This document shows, piece by piece, positions 1 through 8,770 of a stretch of DNA of 64,000 nt. Within the stretch, counting starts at the first letter, position 1, and every line of letters begins with the position of its first letter. The translations under genes and the position numbers were made by a program. The stretch is from Bacillota bacterium (GTDB lineage: Bacteria > Bacillota > Clostridia > Tissierellales > Gottschalkiaceae), in the NCBI GenBank assembly GCA_023420895.1, contig JAEZUY010000041.1:1-64000 (forward strand). Reading direction: 5' to 3'. A model generated the notes under the pieces. That model was not told the DNA's origin. It worked only from the letters and a program-made list of their open reading frames with translations, and made no database searches.

Positions 1-16
1 TATTATAGATTTATAT

Positions 17-286
17 TTAACCTCTTTTAAATCTGTCTAAAAGAGATTTTTTTCTCATCCTTTTAACTTCATGAATACCGTCGTATTCTATACTGCTTTC
101 TTCACAGAATTTTTCAACTCTGTCTCTTTCATCACAATTTATTCTTGCAGCCGTTCCGCAGCTTGAACTGAGCTCTCTCGGAACAGGCATCAGTCTAACA
201 TCTATTCCTTCTTTTTTTGCTTTCTTCTCAAAATCAAGTGCATAATTCGTAGTGAAGAAAGTAACTACACAATAGACATCTTCCAA
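17..286 (-). CDS. DUF3343 protein, putative Se/S carrier-like
   Basis: Small 89-residue cytosolic protein. It reads as the DUF3343 family, called putative Se/S carrier-like: an N-terminal FFTTNYAL segment, then a PRELSSSCG stretch around residues 37-44 containing the conserved Ser-Ser-Cys-Gly, and a basic tail. The family is often found near selenium-metabolism genes, and a YedE-type transporter lies 2.2 kb away. The start is TTG at 286, preceded by GGAGGGG at good spacing. The AI-2E permease gene follows upstream on the same strand with about 20 bp between them, so they may be co-transcribed. The role as a carrier is a family-level suggestion, not shown here. Confidence 0.75.
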   Translation of the reverse strand: MEDVYCVVTFFTTNYALDFEKKAKKEGIDVRLMPVPRELSSSCGTAARINCDERDRVEKFCEESSIEYDGIHEVKRMRKKSLLDRFKRG

Positions 287-306
287 AAAAATCCCCTCCG
301 AATCAC

Positions 307-1434
307 TTAACTTCCTAAAATATTTACATCATTCTTTAAAGTGTCTGCTTTTTTATCTTCTATATCTATATTCCGTTTCTCGAGTCTTTTATCCATAGAT
401 CTGTTGAGCATGACTTTTACAACTGAAGCTGCAGGAACTGCCAGAAGCATCCCTGCTATTCCGAAAAGTCCTCCTGTTATCAGTATCGTCGCCATAGTCC
501 AGAAAGGCGAAAGTCCCACCTTTCCTCCTAAAATCTTAGGACCCATATAGAATCCGTCAAACTGCTGAAGCATGAACGATATTATCAGTATTATTATCGA
601 ATAGTCAGGCGCATATATAAGAGATATTGCAAAACACGAAACTATTCCTATCAGCGGTCCGAAATACGGTATCACGTTTGTAGCTCCGAAAATTACGGCC
701 ATAATCAAGGCATACGGAGCTTTGATTATTACCGCTGTAATATAGAAAAGAACTCCCATTATGGATGAATCTATTATCTTTCCTAGAAGGAATCTGTAAA
801 AGACCCTGTCGAGTTCTGAAAAAAAGTATCTTATACTGTCTGCAAAGTCTTCTTCAAGATAGCTGTACATCAGTCTTTTTAAAAGCGCCATGAGTTTCTC
901 TTTATCTTTTATCATATAGACTGAAACTACAAGACCTATAGCCAGATTCATTAAGAAATCGGTAGCATACTTAGTATAATGAACTATCATTCCCAGATCT
1001 ATTCCTTTTTTTCCCAGGCTTTCAAATGCTGAGAATACTTTTGCTTCAAATTCTTTTGAAATTTCAGGGCTTAATCTTCCAAGTATTTTCTCATCTAATA
1101 TTCCTATCAGTTTATCTATAGAATTAGGAAGATCTCTTAAGAAAAACTTCAGATTCGAAATCAGTATAGGTGCAAGGAATTTAATTCCAAGATATATGAA
1201 AAGTCCAAGCAGAGCGTAGACTATTCCTATTACGTATATTTTTTTTAAATTCGTCTTTATTCTAATCCATTCAATGACTGGATTTAAGAAATATGATATT
1301 ATAAACCCGTAAAGAAAAGGTTTCAGAATCTTTGTCATAGTTATGAAAACGTCTGAATCTCTTAAATCTTTAAGGAGTATGAGGGCAAGCAGAATTATTA
1401 CTGTCAGCCCTAAATAATTGAGTTTTTTTCTCAT
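307..1434 (-). CDS. AI-2E family transporter (permease)
   Basis: Integral membrane protein of about 375 residues with many hydrophobic segments, typical of the AI-2E/PerM family. The C-terminal part carries the family pattern GATNVIPYFGPLIG followed by QQFDGFYMGPKILG and a glycine-rich GGLFGIAGMLLAVPAA segment. Members export or take up small molecules, but few have a proven substrate, so autoinducer transport should not be assumed. An upstream in-frame start exists at 1500, but ATG at 1434 is preceded by GGAGA at normal spacing and starts MRKKLNYLG directly before the first membrane helix, so I chose it. It is divergent from the methyltransferase gene at 1521. Confidence 0.85.
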   Translation of the reverse strand: MRKKLNYLGLTVIILLALILLKDLRDSDVFITMTKILKPFLYGFIISYFLNPVIEWIRIKTNLKKIYVIGIVYALLGLFIYLGIKFLAPILISNLKFFLRDLPNSIDKLIGILDEKILGRLSPEISKEFEAKVFSAFESLGKKGIDLGMIVHYTKYATDFLMNLAIGLVVSVYMIKDKEKLMALLKRLMYSYLEEDFADSIRYFFSELDRVFYRFLLGKIIDSSIMGVLFYITAVIIKAPYALIMAVIFGATNVIPYFGPLIGIVSCFAISLIYAPDYSIIILIISFMLQQFDGFYMGPKILGGKVGLSPFWTMATILITGGLFGIAGMLLAVPAASVVKVMLNRSMDKRLEKRNIDIEDKKADTLKNDVNILGS

Positions 1435-1520
1435 TAGCTTTCTCCTGTCATCTTTAATTTTTAGTAATTTAAAGATATCACAACAGGGATAAAATAACAA
1501 TGAAATTGATGGAGGAAATT

Positions 1521-2261
1521 ATGGACAAAATCAGCAATAAAGATATAAAAAGATATAAAAAGAATTTTGAATTCAGCTATACTCTTGGAGTTTTTCCTAC
1601 AGTTGAACTTATGAAATATAAAAAAGAATGCACTGCTAAAATATTTGTTTCTGAAAAAGGACTCGAGAATGAAGGCGTTCAGAAACTTATAAATTCTGCA
1701 GAAAAAGAAGGAATACCCTGTGAAATAAGCGATAAGGTGATAAACAGAATTTCAAGCAAAGACAACTGCTATGCTGCAGGAGTATTTTTTAAATATGAAG
1801 ACAGACTTTCAGAGGGAAATCATCTCGTTCTTGTAAATCCGTCGGATATGGGAAATCTCGGAACTATAATCAGAACCTCTCTAGGTTTCGGAATCAGAAA
1901 TATCGCGATAATATCTCCGGGTGTGGATAAATTTGATCCTAAATCGGTGAGAGCGTCTATGGGAGCACTATTCAAAATGAATATAGAATATTTTGATTCG
2001 TATGAAGATTATGAAGAAAGATTCCCTGAAAACAGAAAGTATTCTTTCATGCTCAGAGGGCAGAAATATCTCAGCGAAACAGAAATTCCGAAAGAAAACT
2101 TTTCACTTATATTCGGAAATGAAAGCAGCGGACTCGATGAGGAGTATTTCGAAAAAGTTTCAGAAGGAATTAAAATAAAACAGACTGAAGATATAGATTC
2201 TCTTAATCTCGCTATCTCTGTTGGAATTTCTCTATATGAATTCACCAAAAACACTTTTTAA
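1521..2261 (+). CDS. TrmH/SpoU family RNA methyltransferase
   Basis: SAM-dependent 2'-O-ribose methyltransferase of the SPOUT class, acting on tRNA or rRNA. About 246 residues: an N-terminal substrate-binding region, then the knot domain with motif 1 NPSDMGNLGTIIRT, motif 2 LIFGNESSGLDEE and motif 3 around DIDSLNLAISVGISLYE. The catalytic Arg of motif 1 is present. Target nucleotide cannot be told from sequence. Start: ATG at 1521 follows GGAGG by six bases and is better than the in-frame ATG at 1500. It is divergent from the AI-2E gene and is followed by yedE on the same strand after a 177 bp gap with its own likely promoter. Confidence 0.88.
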   Translation: MDKISNKDIKRYKKNFEFSYTLGVFPTVELMKYKKECTAKIFVSEKGLENEGVQKLINSAEKEGIPCEISDKVINRISSKDNCYAAGVFFKYEDRLSEGNHLVLVNPSDMGNLGTIIRTSLGFGIRNIAIISPGVDKFDPKSVRASMGALFKMNIEYFDSYEDYEERFPENRKYSFMLRGQKYLSETEIPKENFSLIFGNESSGLDEEYFEKVSEGIKIKQTEDIDSLNLAISVGISLYEFTKNTF

Positions 2262-2361
2262 ATGTCTTATAGGCATTAGTTATCTTATATTATAATAATA
2301 TAATTTTTTTCAATGATATAAACCCGTCCTTTTGAGCCTTAGAACTGAACAGATAGACGTT

Positions 2362-2373
2362 TTATTGTATAAT
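2362..2373 (+). promoter_or_regulatory. Possible -10 region of yedE promoter
   Basis: A perfect TATAAT lies at 2368-2373 in the 177 bp gap before yedE. No convincing -35 box is visible at 16-18 bp, so the call rests on the -10 alone and on the need for a promoter here. Confidence 0.35.
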
Positions 2374-2438
2374 AGTTGTAAATCGGTATTTATTTTACGA
2401 TTATATTCAAACAATTTAATAAGAAAGGATGGATTGAT

Positions 2439-3500
2439 ATGTCAGAAGACAGAGTTAAAGTCGGTATTGCCGGTGCTCTAATCGGTATTGCGGCAGTGGT
2501 TCTTGTACTTATGGGGAATCCTCTAAATATGGGATTCTGTATAGCCTGCTTCTGGAGAGATGTTGCCGGAGGGCTCGGACTTCACAGAGCAGAAGTTGTT
2601 CAGTATTTAAGACCTGAAGTTATCGGTCTTCTATTGGGAGCATTCATAATTTCACTTGCAACTGGTGAATTTAAACCTAGAGGAGGATCTGCAACTATAA
2701 CTAGATTCTTCATGGGAATATTCATGGTTATCGGTGCTCTTGTATTCTTAGGATGTCCTCTAAGAGCTATATTAAGACTTGCAAATGGAGATCTTAACGC
2801 TCTAGTTGGACTTTTAGGATTCGTTTTCGGTATATTCATAGGAACTCGTTTCCTCAAAAAAGGATACAGCCTTGGAAAACCTTCAGAACAGAATGTGACA
2901 GCGGGAGCTTTCCTTCCAGCTGCGAATATTCTATTTCTGATACTTCTTATAGTTGCGCCTTCGTTCATTTTCTTCAGTGAAAAAGGACCTGGTTCAATGC
3001 ACGCTCCTCTAATAGTTTCACTTATTATAGGACTTGTGCTTGGAGCAATAATTCAGAAAACTCGTTTCTGTACAGGAGGAGCTATAAGAGACTTAATTCT
3101 TATAAAGAATCCTACGCTGTTTATCGGATTCGCCGCAGTGTTCATTTTTGCACTGGCTGGAAACCTTATATTCAACTTTGAATCTTTCAATCTTGGATTT
3201 GCAGATCAGCCTATTGCACACAGTGAACACCTTTGGAACTTCTTAGGACTTACACTTGTAGGTATGTGTTCTGTTATGCTTGGAGGATGTCCTCTTAGAC
3301 AGACTATACTTGCAGGAGAAGGAAATATGGACAGCGGCGCTGTAGTTCTAGGTATGATAATAGGGGCTGCTTTCAGCCACAACTTCGGTCTGGCTGCAAG
3401 CGGTGAAGGAGTTCCTGTAAATGGAAAAATCGCACTTATTATAGCAATTATTATAACAGTTATAATCGGTTTGACCGCTTTGAATAAAAAAGAGGCCTAA
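2439..3500 (+). CDS. yedE: YedE/YeeE-type putative selenium/sulfur transporter
   Basis: Polytopic membrane protein of 353 residues with roughly ten hydrophobic segments. Two GCPLR motifs, one in each half (about residues 105 and 283), reflect the internal duplication of YeeE/YedE (TsuA-like) transporters, in which the conserved cysteines line the path and relay thiosulfate or a related sulfur or selenium species. YedE-type members are linked to selenium use and to DUF3343 and YedF proteins; a DUF3343 gene is at 17-286. No yedF, selD or selA is in the window. ATG at 2439 follows AAAGGA. A strong hairpin terminator ends the gene. Confidence 0.85.
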   Translation: MSEDRVKVGIAGALIGIAAVVLVLMGNPLNMGFCIACFWRDVAGGLGLHRAEVVQYLRPEVIGLLLGAFIISLATGEFKPRGGSATITRFFMGIFMVIGALVFLGCPLRAILRLANGDLNALVGLLGFVFGIFIGTRFLKKGYSLGKPSEQNVTAGAFLPAANILFLILLIVAPSFIFFSEKGPGSMHAPLIVSLIIGLVLGAIIQKTRFCTGGAIRDLILIKNPTLFIGFAAVFIFALAGNLIFNFESFNLGFADQPIAHSEHLWNFLGLTLVGMCSVMLGGCPLRQTILAGEGNMDSGAVVLGMIIGAAFSHNFGLAASGEGVPVNGKIALIIAIIITVIIGLTALNKKEA

Positions 3501-3504
3501 ATGT

Positions 3505-3535
3505 AAAAAGCTGAGGATTAATCCTCAGCTTTTTT
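3505..3535. terminator. Bidirectional terminator between yedE and dedA
   Basis: A perfect stem AAAAAGCTGAGGAT / ATCCTCAGCTTTTT with a two-base loop, A-tract on one side and T-tract on the other. It lies between convergent yedE (+) and the DedA gene (-) and can serve both. Confidence 0.9.
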
Positions 3536-3550
3536 ATTTGCACATTTATT

Positions 3551-4168
3551 TTAAACCTGTTCTTTCCGTCTCTTCCTGATTTTTGAAACTATAATATAAA
3601 TTATAAATACTGCTGCAAAAACTAAAACTGCAATCTTAGAATAATACCTTATATAGTGATCCGCCTCTATCCAGAGCTCTCCAAGCTTATATCCAAGTGT
3701 CACCATGACACTGTTCCAAATAACCGTTCCTAATACAGTCAGAGAAAGGAATATTCCAAAGTTCATCTGTGAAAAACCTGCCGGTATCGATATCAGACTT
3801 CTCACAACAGGAACCATTCTGCAGAAAAATACAGCTTTCTTCTGATGTTTTCTATAGACTGAAACAGCTTTATCTATATTTTCATATTTGATTCGTGTTT
3901 TGCTTTCATGCCTTCTCGCAAAATCTCTTATTCCCGAATGACCCAGTTTATTTCCCAGTATATAGAGAAGAATTGCTCCAAGAACGGATCCTGCAGTGGC
4001 ATATATAACGCTTCCAAACGGAGTCATATCTGTCCTCGTGGAAACAAATCCTGCGAAGGACAGGACAACTTCAGAAGGTATCGGCGGAAATATGCTCTCT
4101 ATGAACATCAGAAGCATCACGCCGAAATAGCCGTAATCTTCTATCATTTCAATTGCAAAATTTTCCAT
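3551..4168 (-). CDS. DedA family membrane protein
   Basis: 205-residue polytopic membrane protein. Diagnostic DedA (SNARE-associated/VTT) features are the early ESIFPPIPSEVVLSFAG motif and the later RMVPVVRSLISIPAGFSQM motif with paired arginines. Recent work on the family links members to undecaprenyl-phosphate or phospholipid flipping, giving roles in envelope maintenance and cation tolerance; which lipid this one moves is unknown. ATG at 4168 follows AGGAAGGAAG. It lies 12 bp downstream of the ABC permease gene, on the same strand, so it is probably the last gene of the two-component/ABC transcript starting near 8.7 kb. Confidence 0.9.
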   Translation of the reverse strand: MENFAIEMIEDYGYFGVMLLMFIESIFPPIPSEVVLSFAGFVSTRTDMTPFGSVIYATAGSVLGAILLYILGNKLGHSGIRDFARRHESKTRIKYENIDKAVSVYRKHQKKAVFFCRMVPVVRSLISIPAGFSQMNFGIFLSLTVLGTVIWNSVMVTLGYKLGELWIEADHYIRYYSKIAVLVFAAVFIIYIIVSKIRKRRKEQV

Positions 4169-4180
4169 ATATCTTCCTTC

Positions 4181-4912
4181 CTAGTAAATTCTTTTTTCAA
4201 ACATATAGCCGCCTAATCCTGCAAAAAGAAAGATGTATCCGGCTATAATTATTCCGTTTATAATTATATTCCTAATATCCAGCGAACTGCCTATAAAAAG
4301 CGTGAAATAGGAAAATATAGACCCTGCAGTCATCGGATACAGAACAGGAAATGCTGTGCCTATCAGAAATGCGACAAACAGTATAAAATAAAATATAAGA
4401 AAATTTTTAAATCCTGAATCTGTAATCTGAGAAACCGCAGAAGCCAGAAAGACTGTCATTATTATAGGCATAATGCTTACCGCCATGGCTACAGCTCCTT
4501 TTAGAACTGAGCTGACTTCAATTCCTTCAGTAATCATATTTATAACGGCTGAGATAGCCACATTTACTAAAATTATCAGAATGCAGAATATGCTTATTGC
4601 CGCAATTTTGCTGAAATAAAGTTCCAGTTTTGATATCGGCTTTGACAGTATATTGACTATATATCCCTTTCTTATTTCCGAAGTGAACACTCTGTTCGAA
4701 ATTATTATTATGCAGAAAGGCATTATATAGTTCATCATTATATTGTGAGTGGAGAACACAGCATCATTTACTCTTATTCCGAGAACGCGGCTTGTAAAAA
4801 GACCTAAGATGCTTATGACAATCGGTATTACTCCTAGAATAAATATCGTGAAAATAAATACTTTAAGACTGAAAAACTTTTTAATCTCATTCCTAGTTCC
4901 AATAGACAACAT
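4181..4912 (-). CDS. ABC-2 type permease
   Basis: Membrane component of an ABC exporter, about 243 residues with six predicted hydrophobic helices and the arrangement of the ABC-2 (MsbA-unrelated, NatB/YhgE-like) permeases: first helix after a charged TRNEIKKFFSLK segment, then a SEIRKGYIVNILSKPISKLELYFSK cytosolic loop. Two starts are possible; ATG at 4912 has GGTGA six bases upstream, while ATG at 4927 has no clear site. Either way the gene overlaps the end of the ATPase gene, which argues for translational coupling and a shared complex. The substrate is unknown; context suggests envelope stress or peptide resistance. Confidence 0.8.
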   Translation of the reverse strand: MLSIGTRNEIKKFFSLKVFIFTIFILGVIPIVISILGLFTSRVLGIRVNDAVFSTHNIMMNYIMPFCIIIISNRVFTSEIRKGYIVNILSKPISKLELYFSKIAAISIFCILIILVNVAISAVINMITEGIEVSSVLKGAVAMAVSIMPIIMTVFLASAVSQITDSGFKNFLIFYFILFVAFLIGTAFPVLYPMTAGSIFSYFTLFIGSSLDIRNIIINGIIIAGYIFLFAGLGGYMFEKRIY

Positions 4913-5540
4913 TGAGTTCACCATCATTTATTTCATAAATTCTGCTGCAGAGATTTTCTAAGTCCTCTCTGCTGCTTGAACTTACAATCGCAGTTTTGCC
5001 GTCTATCTCTTCTCTAACTACCTCTTTTATAATAGTTTTCGATTCGTCATCGAGATCTGAAAATATTCCTGAAAGAATATATAATTCAGGATAATTCAGA
5101 GATGCCGCGGCAAGACCTGCTTTCTTAACAAAAAACCTGTCTAAATATTTGAGTTTTGCATCTCCTAATTTAATCAGTCTGTATTTTTTCATAACATCTT
5201 CTATTCTCGGAACGGTAACTCCTCTGTAAAAACTTCCCGTCATATCCATAAATTTTCTGAGTTTAATATTGGGATATACCGTTTTATCGAAATATATGCC
5301 CATTTTTTCAGCTATTTTCTTCCTGTTTTCGTTCAGCTCTTTTCCAAAGACCTTTATGCTGCCTTCATATCCGTTTATTCCGGCAAAAACTTTCAGCAGA
5401 ACCTCGGCTTCAGTCTCATCCAAACTGCATATTCCTATTTTCTCGCCTTTTTCCACTATAAGACTTTCAACCTTTATATCTTTTGAATTTTTTTTCCCGC
5501 TTTCAGGAACTGAAAGATTCTCAACAACCATATCTTCCAA
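4893..5540 (-). CDS. Degenerate ABC ATPase-like protein (no Walker motifs)
   Basis: 215 residues with the overall layout of an ABC nucleotide-binding domain fused to nothing: a beta-rich start, an IKVFGKEL segment typical of the loop after Walker A, a helical middle and a Walker-B-like LYILSGIFSDLDDES region. However, the Walker A site reads SLDETEAEVL in place of GPNGAGKST, so the essential lysine is absent; the signature LSGGQ reads KKAGLAAAS; and the DEP of Walker B is replaced by SGI. It therefore probably cannot hydrolyse ATP. The frame is intact with TTG start at 5540 behind AGGTG, and it overlaps the permease gene, so it looks maintained, not decayed. Confidence 0.65.
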   Translation of the reverse strand: MEDMVVENLSVPESGKKNSKDIKVESLIVEKGEKIGICSLDETEAEVLLKVFAGINGYEGSIKVFGKELNENRKKIAEKMGIYFDKTVYPNIKLRKFMDMTGSFYRGVTVPRIEDVMKKYRLIKLGDAKLKYLDRFFVKKAGLAAASLNYPELYILSGIFSDLDDESKTIIKEVVREEIDGKTAIVSSSSREDLENLCSRIYEINDGELNVVYWN

Positions 5541-5554
5541 ATAATCACCTGCTT

Positions 5555-6322
5555 TTATAAAGACGGAATATTCACTCTGTCATAATTGAATTTTCCGCTG
5601 AAATTTGCTTCAATATTTCTTTTCATCATAAATTTATCGTCAGCTGTCATTATAATTTTAAAATTTACATCTTCAAGCTTTCCTTCATGAATATTCGATC
5701 TGTAGTCTATAGTGTGAACTTCTATATTCTTCATTTCAGGATATCCATAAACTTCATATTCTTCCTGTGTAGCCGGCATGGCGCTCATATATGCGAGCAT
5801 TCCGAAAGTCACTTTGTTCAGAGATGATATCTGTGAACCTTCAAGATGAACATTCACAGTGTTTTTCTCATAATCGACCTGATTCTTCACATTTCCTGCA
5901 AAATAAGAAACTGCTGTTCTCCAGGCAGAGCCGTAACCTATCTGAGCCACATCGGCAATCTGTTCTTCAGGACTGGTTTCAATATATTTTCCATTTATTT
6001 TCATTCTGTAATTCTTTCCGTCATATCCATTTTCAGTGACTATTTCTTTATCTTTAACTCTGTATCTGGAAATCTGGTAAAATTTTTCGATTTTTCCGTT
6101 CGGTTTGTTCACATTCTGAACAGATGTTCCGGACATTTTAGTCATACCGTCGAGTTTGAGATCAAATTCCATATTCACATTTATATTTTCTGACTGCATA
6201 CTCCGTTCAGTCGCATCCATATACTCTTTATAGCCTGTTCCGTTCGTTATCAAGGAGATAAATCCTATAGCTAGCATTAAAATACCTGCACCTATAGTTG
6301 CAGGAAATATTCTTCTTTGCAT
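5555..6322 (-). CDS. Membrane-anchored extracellular protein, function unknown
   Basis: 255 residues: a short basic start, one hydrophobic helix (about residues 8-26) and a long outside domain rich in alternating polar/hydrophobic strands (for example MEFDLKLDGM, VNVHLEGSQI, VNFKIIMTADD). This pattern resembles the beta-sheet domains of LolA/LppX-like or DUF-type lipid or peptide-binding proteins, but I cannot assign a family. No lipobox cysteine. It sits 14 bp ahead of the degenerate ABC ATPase and about 100 bp after the response regulator on the same strand, so it probably belongs to the ABC complex or senses the same signal. Confidence 0.6.
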   Translation of the reverse strand: MQRRIFPATIGAGILMLAIGFISLITNGTGYKEYMDATERSMQSENINVNMEFDLKLDGMTKMSGTSVQNVNKPNGKIEKFYQISRYRVKDKEIVTENGYDGKNYRMKINGKYIETSPEEQIADVAQIGYGSAWRTAVSYFAGNVKNQVDYEKNTVNVHLEGSQISSLNKVTFGMLAYMSAMPATQEEYEVYGYPEMKNIEVHTIDYRSNIHEGKLEDVNFKIIMTADDKFMMKRNIEANFSGKFNYDRVNIPSL

Positions 6323-6421
6323 ACCAAAATTTACCTCCTTACAGTTTCAATTTTAATTATCCCATTTTAAAATTAATTGACAGTTACTCAATAATTAAAT
6401 TTTTATAAATTATTTCTCAGA

Positions 6422-7102
6422 CTACCCTACAAATTTATAGCCTGTTCCCCATACTGTTTCAATGTATTTGCGGTTCTCATCTTCTATTTTTTCTCTGACT
6501 CTGTTTATATGGACTGTCACTGTTGAAATATCTCCAAGCGATTCCATACCCCATATTTTATCGAAAAGCTGCTCCTTAGTGAAAACTATATTTCTGTTCT
6601 CAGCAAGGAAGAGAAGAAGATCGAATTCTTTATTAGTCAGCTTGACTTCCTCTCCATTTATAAAGACCTGACGGGATTTCGGAATTATTTTAAGCTCTGA
6701 AAAAATCAGTTCGTCTAATTTTCCGCCCTCTTTTACCAGCTCCTCATATCTGTCTATATTTCTCTTTACCCTGGCAACGAGTTCAGATGGATCGAACGGC
6801 TTTACCATATAATCGTCTGCTCCGAGTCCCAGTCCTCTTATCTTATCTACAGATTCCTGCTTGGCAGTGACCATTATTATAGGCACGTTTTTCTCTTTTC
6901 TTATCTCTCTGCATATTTCGAATCCGTCCATTCCCGGCAGCATTATATCTATTATTATAAGGTCGTAGCTTTCGTTCATAGCTTCATCGAAGCCTTCTTT
7001 TCCATCTTCCTTTATTACTACTTCGAAACCGTTTATTTCAAGATAGTCCTTTTCCAGTTCCGCTATATCTCTTTCATCTTCAATTATAAGTATCTTTTTC
7101 AT
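6422..7102 (-). CDS. OmpR/PhoB family response regulator
   Basis: 226-residue two-component regulator. Receiver domain at residues 1-120 with acidic pair E8/D9, phosphorylation site D52 in LIIIDIMLPG, and the conserved K of VKPFDPSEL. The C-terminal winged-helix DNA-binding domain covers about 135-225 (LTNKEFDLLLFLAENRN, TVHINRVREKIE, ETVWGTGYKF). The start overlaps the kinase stop by four bases (ATGA), a sign of coupled translation. The kinase gene comes first, the reverse of the usual order. The likely targets are the ABC/DedA genes just downstream and its own promoter. Confidence 0.93.
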   Translation of the reverse strand: MKKILIIEDERDIAELEKDYLEINGFEVVIKEDGKEGFDEAMNESYDLIIIDIMLPGMDGFEICREIRKEKNVPIIMVTAKQESVDKIRGLGLGADDYMVKPFDPSELVARVKRNIDRYEELVKEGGKLDELIFSELKIIPKSRQVFINGEEVKLTNKEFDLLLFLAENRNIVFTKEQLFDKIWGMESLGDISTVTVHINRVREKIEDENRKYIETVWGTGYKFVG

Positions 7103-8568
7103 AATATCCTCCTTATAGGCAGTTTTATAGTTATAACGAGTCCTCCGTCATTTCTTGCTGAAATGCTTCCATTGTGACCTTCTATTATTCTTCTGACGAT
7201 TGAAAGGCCCAGTCCGCTTCCCTCACTGGGGTTTTTTCTGGCCTTGTCAGTCCTGTAGAAGACTTCAAATATCTTATCGAGCTTATCTTCCTCGACTCCG
7301 GGACCTGTATCTCTTATTTCTGTATATATAAACTCATCATCTCTGTATATGCTGAATTTGACTTCTATATCATCATCCAGGCTTTTTCTGGCATACTTTG
7401 AGCTGTTCTCAACTATGTTGAATATTATTCTGTCGAACTGCTTTTTATCTATGCTTATATATACTTCTTCATTATCTATACCCTCATAACTGACATGTAT
7501 ATTTTTTTCTCTGTAACTTTTCATCTCTTTAACTTTATTTTGAATATACTCTATATAGTCTATTTCTTCAAAATCAAAATTCATGCTTCCGGACTCAAGT
7601 TTTGAATACGTATATAATATTTCTATCAGACTTTCCAGTTCCTCGGCTTTCTGATATATTGTTCTCATATATCTTTCTCTCTTTTCATCAGTATTCGCTA
7701 TGCCGTCAAGTATTCCTTTTGAATAGCCCTTAATAGATGTAAGCGGTGTTCTCAAATCATGAGAAATTCCGGCTATAAGTTCACGTCTGTCTTTTTCATA
7801 CAGCTCTTTCTGTTTTTCAGAAGCCTTGAGCTTGTCCTTCATATCATTGAATTCTCTTATTACATCTCCGAACTCGTCATCTTCAGGATAATATATAGTG
7901 TATCCGTACTCGCCTTCGCGTATCTTTTCCGTCCCGTATTTCAGCCTGTTGAGCGGATTCAGTATATATGAACTCAAGTATCCTGCTAAAAGTATATTCG
8001 TTATAAACAGCAGACAGAGCGACACTATTAAAAAAAGAACCGTATATGAAACGAATCTCTCTAAGGTCAGATCCACATCTACTGCCGGAACTCTTCCGGC
8101 TTCTCCTATAAGTATGAACGTTTCGCTGTCTCCATCATTAAAATGTGCTGTTCTTTTGACTATATTCCTTCCTTCAATTTTGAGAGTATTATTCTGACTG
8201 TAAGATTTCTCATCATATTTTATTCTTTCCAGAAATATTATATCTTCATCTCTGAAATTTGAACTTATTACTCTATCGTTTTCGATGACTTTCATTCTGT
8301 AGCCTGCAGACAAAATAGTTTTCTGAAATTCTCCGATATGCCTTTCTCTTTTTTCTTTGTTCTGTGCATACTCTATATTGCTTATAAACATATCCAGATT
8401 TTTCTCTATATTCTTTATATCGTATTTCTGATATCTTATCGTCTTAAAGCTTATTCCTGTCAGATTTCTAAAGGATAAAGAGAGAATTATAAAGAGAAGA
8501 ATCATTATAAATCCTGTAAGAAAAATTGCTGTTATATTGCTTAAAATTATTTTCTTTCTTACTTTCAT
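7099..8568 (-). CDS. Sensor histidine kinase
   Basis: 489-residue membrane kinase. TM1 at about 10-34, an outside sensor loop of about 140 residues, TM2 at about 174-196, HAMP at about 198-250, HisKA with phospho-acceptor H270 in ISHDLRTPLTS, and the HATPase domain with N box (FNIVENSSKYA), G1 (DTGPGV) and G2 (GSGLGLSIV). All catalytic motifs are intact. It passes phosphate to the OmpR-type regulator whose start overlaps its stop. The large extracytoplasmic loop suggests it senses an outside signal directly, unlike the short-loop BceS type kinases that rely on an ABC partner. Confidence 0.93.
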   Translation of the reverse strand: MKVRKKIILSNITAIFLTGFIMILLFIILSLSFRNLTGISFKTIRYQKYDIKNIEKNLDMFISNIEYAQNKEKRERHIGEFQKTILSAGYRMKVIENDRVISSNFRDEDIIFLERIKYDEKSYSQNNTLKIEGRNIVKRTAHFNDGDSETFILIGEAGRVPAVDVDLTLERFVSYTVLFLIVSLCLLFITNILLAGYLSSYILNPLNRLKYGTEKIREGEYGYTIYYPEDDEFGDVIREFNDMKDKLKASEKQKELYEKDRRELIAGISHDLRTPLTSIKGYSKGILDGIANTDEKRERYMRTIYQKAEELESLIEILYTYSKLESGSMNFDFEEIDYIEYIQNKVKEMKSYREKNIHVSYEGIDNEEVYISIDKKQFDRIIFNIVENSSKYARKSLDDDIEVKFSIYRDDEFIYTEIRDTGPGVEEDKLDKIFEVFYRTDKARKNPSEGSGLGLSIVRRIIEGHNGSISARNDGGLVITIKLPIRRIL

Positions 8569-8733
8569 GTTCTTCTCACATCCTCTTTTAACTATTTTCT
8601 ATTAACTATATAATAATTTCTTGTATTTTATGTTTTATAAGTTTTTCTTGTGGGTATATAACAAATAATGACAAGAAAATAATTTATTGAACATCATCAA
8701 TTTTCAACTTTGTTAATGATATTCTTAAATTAT

Positions 8734-8761
8734 ATTATAATTGATATTCTGACTTTATCAA
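8734..8761 (-). promoter_or_regulatory. Promoter of the kinase/regulator operon
   Basis: On the minus strand TTGATA (8756-8761) and TATAAT (8734-8739) are spaced by 16 bp, a good sigma-A promoter. It would give a leader of about 160 bases before the kinase start. Confidence 0.55.
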
Positions 8762-8770
8762 GAATATCAA
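8741..8770. repeat. Inverted repeat, possible operator
   Basis: Perfect 10 bp arms TTGATATTCT and AGAATATCAA around a 10 bp centre, overlapping the minus-strand promoter. A third half-site, GATATTCT, lies at 8718-8725. The placement suits a binding site for the adjacent regulator, but a stem-loop is also possible. Confidence 0.45.

Noticed and set aside
4893..5540. Ordinary ABC transporter ATPase
   Set aside because: Walker A, signature and Walker B residues are all replaced although the fold-like layout remains.
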